Shown here: positions 60,927-64,000 of the stretch, one piece after another
Numbering within the stretch: position 1 is the stretch's first letter
Layout: each line of letters starts with the position of its first letter
Source of the DNA: Pohlia nutans
Taxonomy: Eukaryota; Streptophyta; Bryopsida; Bryales; Mniaceae
Direction: 5' to 3'
NCBI GenBank assembly: GCA_022496805.1
Contig: CM040085.1
Coordinates: 22,039,811-22,103,810 of the forward strand
DNA length: 64,000 nucleotides
Made by a program: the position numbers and the translations under genes
Notes under the pieces: generated by a model
What the model saw: the letters and a program-made list of their open reading frames with translations, nothing else
What the model was told of the DNA's origin: nothing
The model's database searches: none

Positions 60927-61320
60927 TTAACCCTTAAACGTCAAGAGGCCTGGGCGGGGCAGCCCGGAAGGCATCTAAATTTTCGGAGGCGAAAAAAAAA
61001 AAAACAAGAAAATGAAAAACGGCTCTGCTGGCCAACAGTGTTGCGGCACTGTAGCACTGCGGCACTTTTCAAGAAACGACCTCTGCTGCCCAACCTCAAC
61101 TCCTGTTCATTTAGATAACTTTGATTGTTTGTCAATGACTCCACAATCTCCCAAATGAGGCGCAAATTTGCAATCTAAATCGCTTTTTCAGTAGCTTTCC
61201 AACGCACCAATCCTCTCTTGATTTGGTTGAAAAAATCTACTTTTTTCCTCAATCTACTTTTTTCCTCAATTATTCCTTTATAACAAGCCCGTGGGGCTTG
61301 CTTTGACGTTTAAGGGTTAA
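60927..61320. mobile_element. TTAA element, 394 bp, family 5
   Basis: Left TTAACCCTTAAACGTCAAG, right TTGACGTTTAAGGGTTAA, a perfect 14-bp terminal repeat after TTAA. Palindromes are GGGC...GCCC inside the left end and CAAGCCC-GTG-GGGCTTG at 61284-61300. The right end matches the split element at 46583. Confidence 0.85.
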
Positions 61321-62391
61321 TACAGTAGCCAAGCGGACAAACTCGGCTCACATCTCCAATGAGATTTTTTAGGTAAGGTGGATGACTCAATAACATATGT
61401 GTACTACAAACCAACAATATCTCCAACAGGTGTTCATTGAAAGCTTCCCATTCTATACCAGTACTAGATTTGCGTGAAAACCTTCCAGCATTGGTTAATG
61501 GGCCATCCACTATAACTTGATTTTCCACATAAGTAATATATACACTGTATATACCCTAATGAAGAGCTGTCAATTATTGGGTGTCACAAAACAATTAGTT
61601 GGGTGATTTCGGTTACCTTATCGATGAATAACAAAGAGCGCCTTACGTGTCAGAGCAATGATAAGAAAGGATCTTTGAAATAAATTGGAGTTTTGAACAA
61701 GAAATCTGACTGGATCATGCTATAAATACTCACCGAATCAGGATCCGCCACGTGGCAGTGGAGTATTGAAGCCTCTTTCAACACATATGGGAAGGCAAGA
61801 GCATCAGCCAGCTAATCCTAAACGTGGGGCTGAAGAAAGTTCATTGGAACTTGGAAGATAGTGAAGACAGCGAATATGCGCTGTCGGTTAATGTAGTTGC
61901 AGGATTCTTTTCAATTCTCAGGGACTGTATGGCAAAATGACCCAGTTAAAAAAAAGAAACATAAGTTAAAGTTGAGTTCTCCGTAAAGTTGAGGGCTCGC
62001 TGGGGCAGATTCACGATAAAATCTGTCAAAACGTAAATTCAACCAGAGAAAGTACCGGGGGAAAAAGGTTGGGTGAGTGCTTTGATTTAGTTTGTATCAG
62101 TACAAAATATCGTGATTAGTGGTTGGAGTCAGAGCCTGTCGCAGTGGGGGATATGCATGTGGACGGCTTTTGATTTTTGCACTGCTTATGCTCAAACTCC
62201 GGGGCGCGCAAGAAAACTTGGGTTAGAAGTTTTTTAGCACCATTTTTGGTGCTTTCAAATTTTGCACCCAACTTTTGTTTTAGTTCCCGACACAAGCTCT
62301 TTTTGGGGGAACAAATCTACTGTTCACTCAAAGTCTGGTCCAGTCACCCACTTTTCAATGACTTTGCAGATAACTCTAAATTGTAATTTTT
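61321..62391. other. Intergenic, nothing recognised
   Basis: About 1.07 kb with no supported gene or repeat. Confidence 0.3.
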
Positions 62392-62910
62392 TTAATTGTG
62401 CAAGATTCAGTTATGGGTTTGATGAAAAACAAAAATAGAGTTGATGTACAAAACTAAGTTCTAAATGTCAATGTGAAGATCGCATTTGTACGGTTGGGTT
62501 CATCATATTTTTTATGAATATTTTTTAATTAATTTTGCACGTTTATCTTATGAAATTCAATTTAAATCCACAAATTAACACATAATATTAGAAAATTTTG
62601 TAATGAAATTGGAATAACATGCATTACCAGATGGTATGGTTTCCATTATTTGATTCTACTTATTTTGGAAAATTATGTTTAAGGTCTCGCTTTTTGAACT
62701 AAGAATGAAACTTGATATATACCAATTGTGTTGTTTTTCAAAAAAACATAATATCTTATTGTGAAGATCCGTACCATGCAAGTGATAGTCAACTAGCACA
62801 AGAACCAAGAAAATTTTGGATGGATGAAAAAATGTACATGATGTAGTCAAGAGAAAGGTTGCAATCTAATCGTCGTTCATTATATGGACACAGGAGCGTC
62901 AAAGGGTTAA
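62392..62910. mobile_element. TTAA element, family 3, copy b
   Basis: Right end GAGCGTCAAAGGGTTAA is clear; the left end TTAATTGTGCAAGATTC is placed by comparison with 28767-29294 reversed. It contains an unoccupied TTAA at 62679-62682. Confidence 0.75.
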
Positions 62911-63472
62911 CCCCTAAACGTCCTCATCCCTCTTCAGATTTGCAAAATTTCAAAGATGTCTTATAAAATGTAATTATGAGGGACATTTTGAACTTAATAT
63001 ATCAATAAAAGTTGTACGTTATGAATTTTTCTATCCAAACGGTTAGATCTATGATTGTTGTCACCAATATTTTGTATAAAATTTGAAACTTCAAATTGAA
63101 AATTCTTTTGTCATTTGATTATGAATAAGATATTGACAATTTGTACATAAAACTTGTTGTGATTGGTTGAAATGTAATACTCTAAGTGTAGTGATTTTTG
63201 GAGATTTTTTGGTTGCTCAATTTTATGAGTTGACTTTCTTAAGAACACCTTTACACTGAAATCTTTGAAATTTTGGATGAATCACATTAACATGAAATGA
63301 GGCATAAAAAGCTCACAAACCCTTTCTAATCGGATCACGCATGCATAAAACTTACTTCCCCTAAAATATATAGTAAGAAATCCAAACTGCAAAAAAATCA
63401 ATGACCGATGAGAAATTATGTTTGATTCCGTACATTGTTCACTTTCTAAACGGTTGAACGTTTAGGGGTTCA
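62907..63472. mobile_element. TTAA element, family 2, copy c
   Basis: Left TTAACCCCTAAACGTCC, right GAACGTTTAGGGGTTCA, 566 bp, parallel to 32758-33333. It shares its left TTAA with the preceding element. Confidence 0.85.
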
Positions 63473-63489
63473 CGTCTCAATTCAACATT

Positions 63490-63778
63490 GATTTCGAGGA
63501 CGCGTCATAAAATGTTTTATGAATAACAAAAATGGAGTTGATGTATTGTACAAAGCTAAGTTGTAAATGTCAATGTGAAGATCAATTTTGTACAGTTGGA
63601 TTTATCATATTTTTTACTAATAAATTGTAATAAAATTTCCAAGATTTTTTTGAAATTCAATTAAAAATCCCAAATTAAAAAATTAAAAACTAAAAACCGT
63701 TGTAATGAATTTGGAATAACATGCACTTCAAGATGGTATGATCCATTATTTGATTCTACTTATTTTGAAAAATCATGT
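63490..63778. mobile_element. TTAA element, family 3, copy c, interrupted
   Basis: From about GACGCGTCATAAAATG to GAAAAATCATG it follows 62392-62910, then stops at a TTAA occupied by the next element. Confidence 0.7.
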
Positions 63779-64000
63779 TTAACCCCTAAACGTCTAAATG
63801 TGCCTTTGTGGCCAGTAGAATACGGTGTATTTTGGTTGTATTTGAAATGGATCCACACCTTCAATGGGTTTGAGTTCAAAAGAGAAGTTGGAATTTAGAT
63901 CAATGCAATTCTAGTGAGTTCTTGAGATCCCAATTCAGAGTTTCTTGTTGGTAGCAAATCCCAATCACACGACAGCGTATATACTATCCCCATGGGACAT
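63779..64000. mobile_element. TTAA element, left end, runs off the window
   Basis: TTAACCCCTAAACGTC opens within the previous element's TTAA. The right end must lie beyond base 64000. Confidence 0.7.

Noticed and set aside
4985..63800. TTAACCCCTAAA motifs as interstitial telomere repeats
   Set aside because: Each has one unit only, they come in inverted pairs at fixed spacings, and TTAA flanks them; mobile-element ends explain them better.

Overview
This is a gene-poor stretch of a plant nuclear genome. The evidence is spliced GT-AG genes, a predicted chloroplast-targeted ABC-F protein of the plant ABCF5 type, a plant vacuolar-type CLC anion transporter, a four-membrane-span RING-CH protein, a nuclear-type tRNA-Pro, and plant CACTA, Harbinger and Stowaway-type small transposons. 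I cannot fix the lineage. Short introns, AT-rich intergenic DNA and the divergence of the proteins fit a land plant, perhaps a non-flowering one, but that is a weak inference.

Layout: an eight-exon alpha/beta hydrolase (1399-4766, +); tRNA-Pro(CGG) (6621-6692, -); an eight-exon RING-CH membrane protein (7142-11018, +); a ten-exon ABCF5-like gene (13507-18690, -); an intronless GH5 glycoside hydrolase that looks truncated at its C-terminus (26153-27343, -); and a seven-exon CLC chloride/proton exchanger (48672-53221, -). All exon phases close without frame breaks in the four spliced genes (418, 480, 707 and 792 residues). The genes look unrelated and do not form a cluster.

The rest, about 44 kb, is mostly non-autonomous mobile DNA. 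The main component is about twenty short elements (190-810 bp) whose ends read TTAA-CCC(C/T)T(A/T)AACG and its reverse complement. TTAA as the duplicated target plus CCC-starting terminal repeats is the hallmark of the piggyBac superfamily, which is regarded as uncommon in land plants. Just inside the terminal repeat, many of these ends carry a small perfect palindrome. Its sequence differs from family to family while its hairpin form stays the same. One element sits in a TTAA that is empty in a sister copy, and two pairs share a single TTAA.

Other elements include CACTA MITEs with matching 3-bp target duplications, three Harbinger-like MITEs with TTA/TAA duplications (one split by a nested CACTA element), a Stowaway-like MITE in an ABCF5 intron, several long foldback elements, and minisatellites of 21, 43 and 138 bp. 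No transposase gene is visible, so all of them would depend on enzymes encoded elsewhere.
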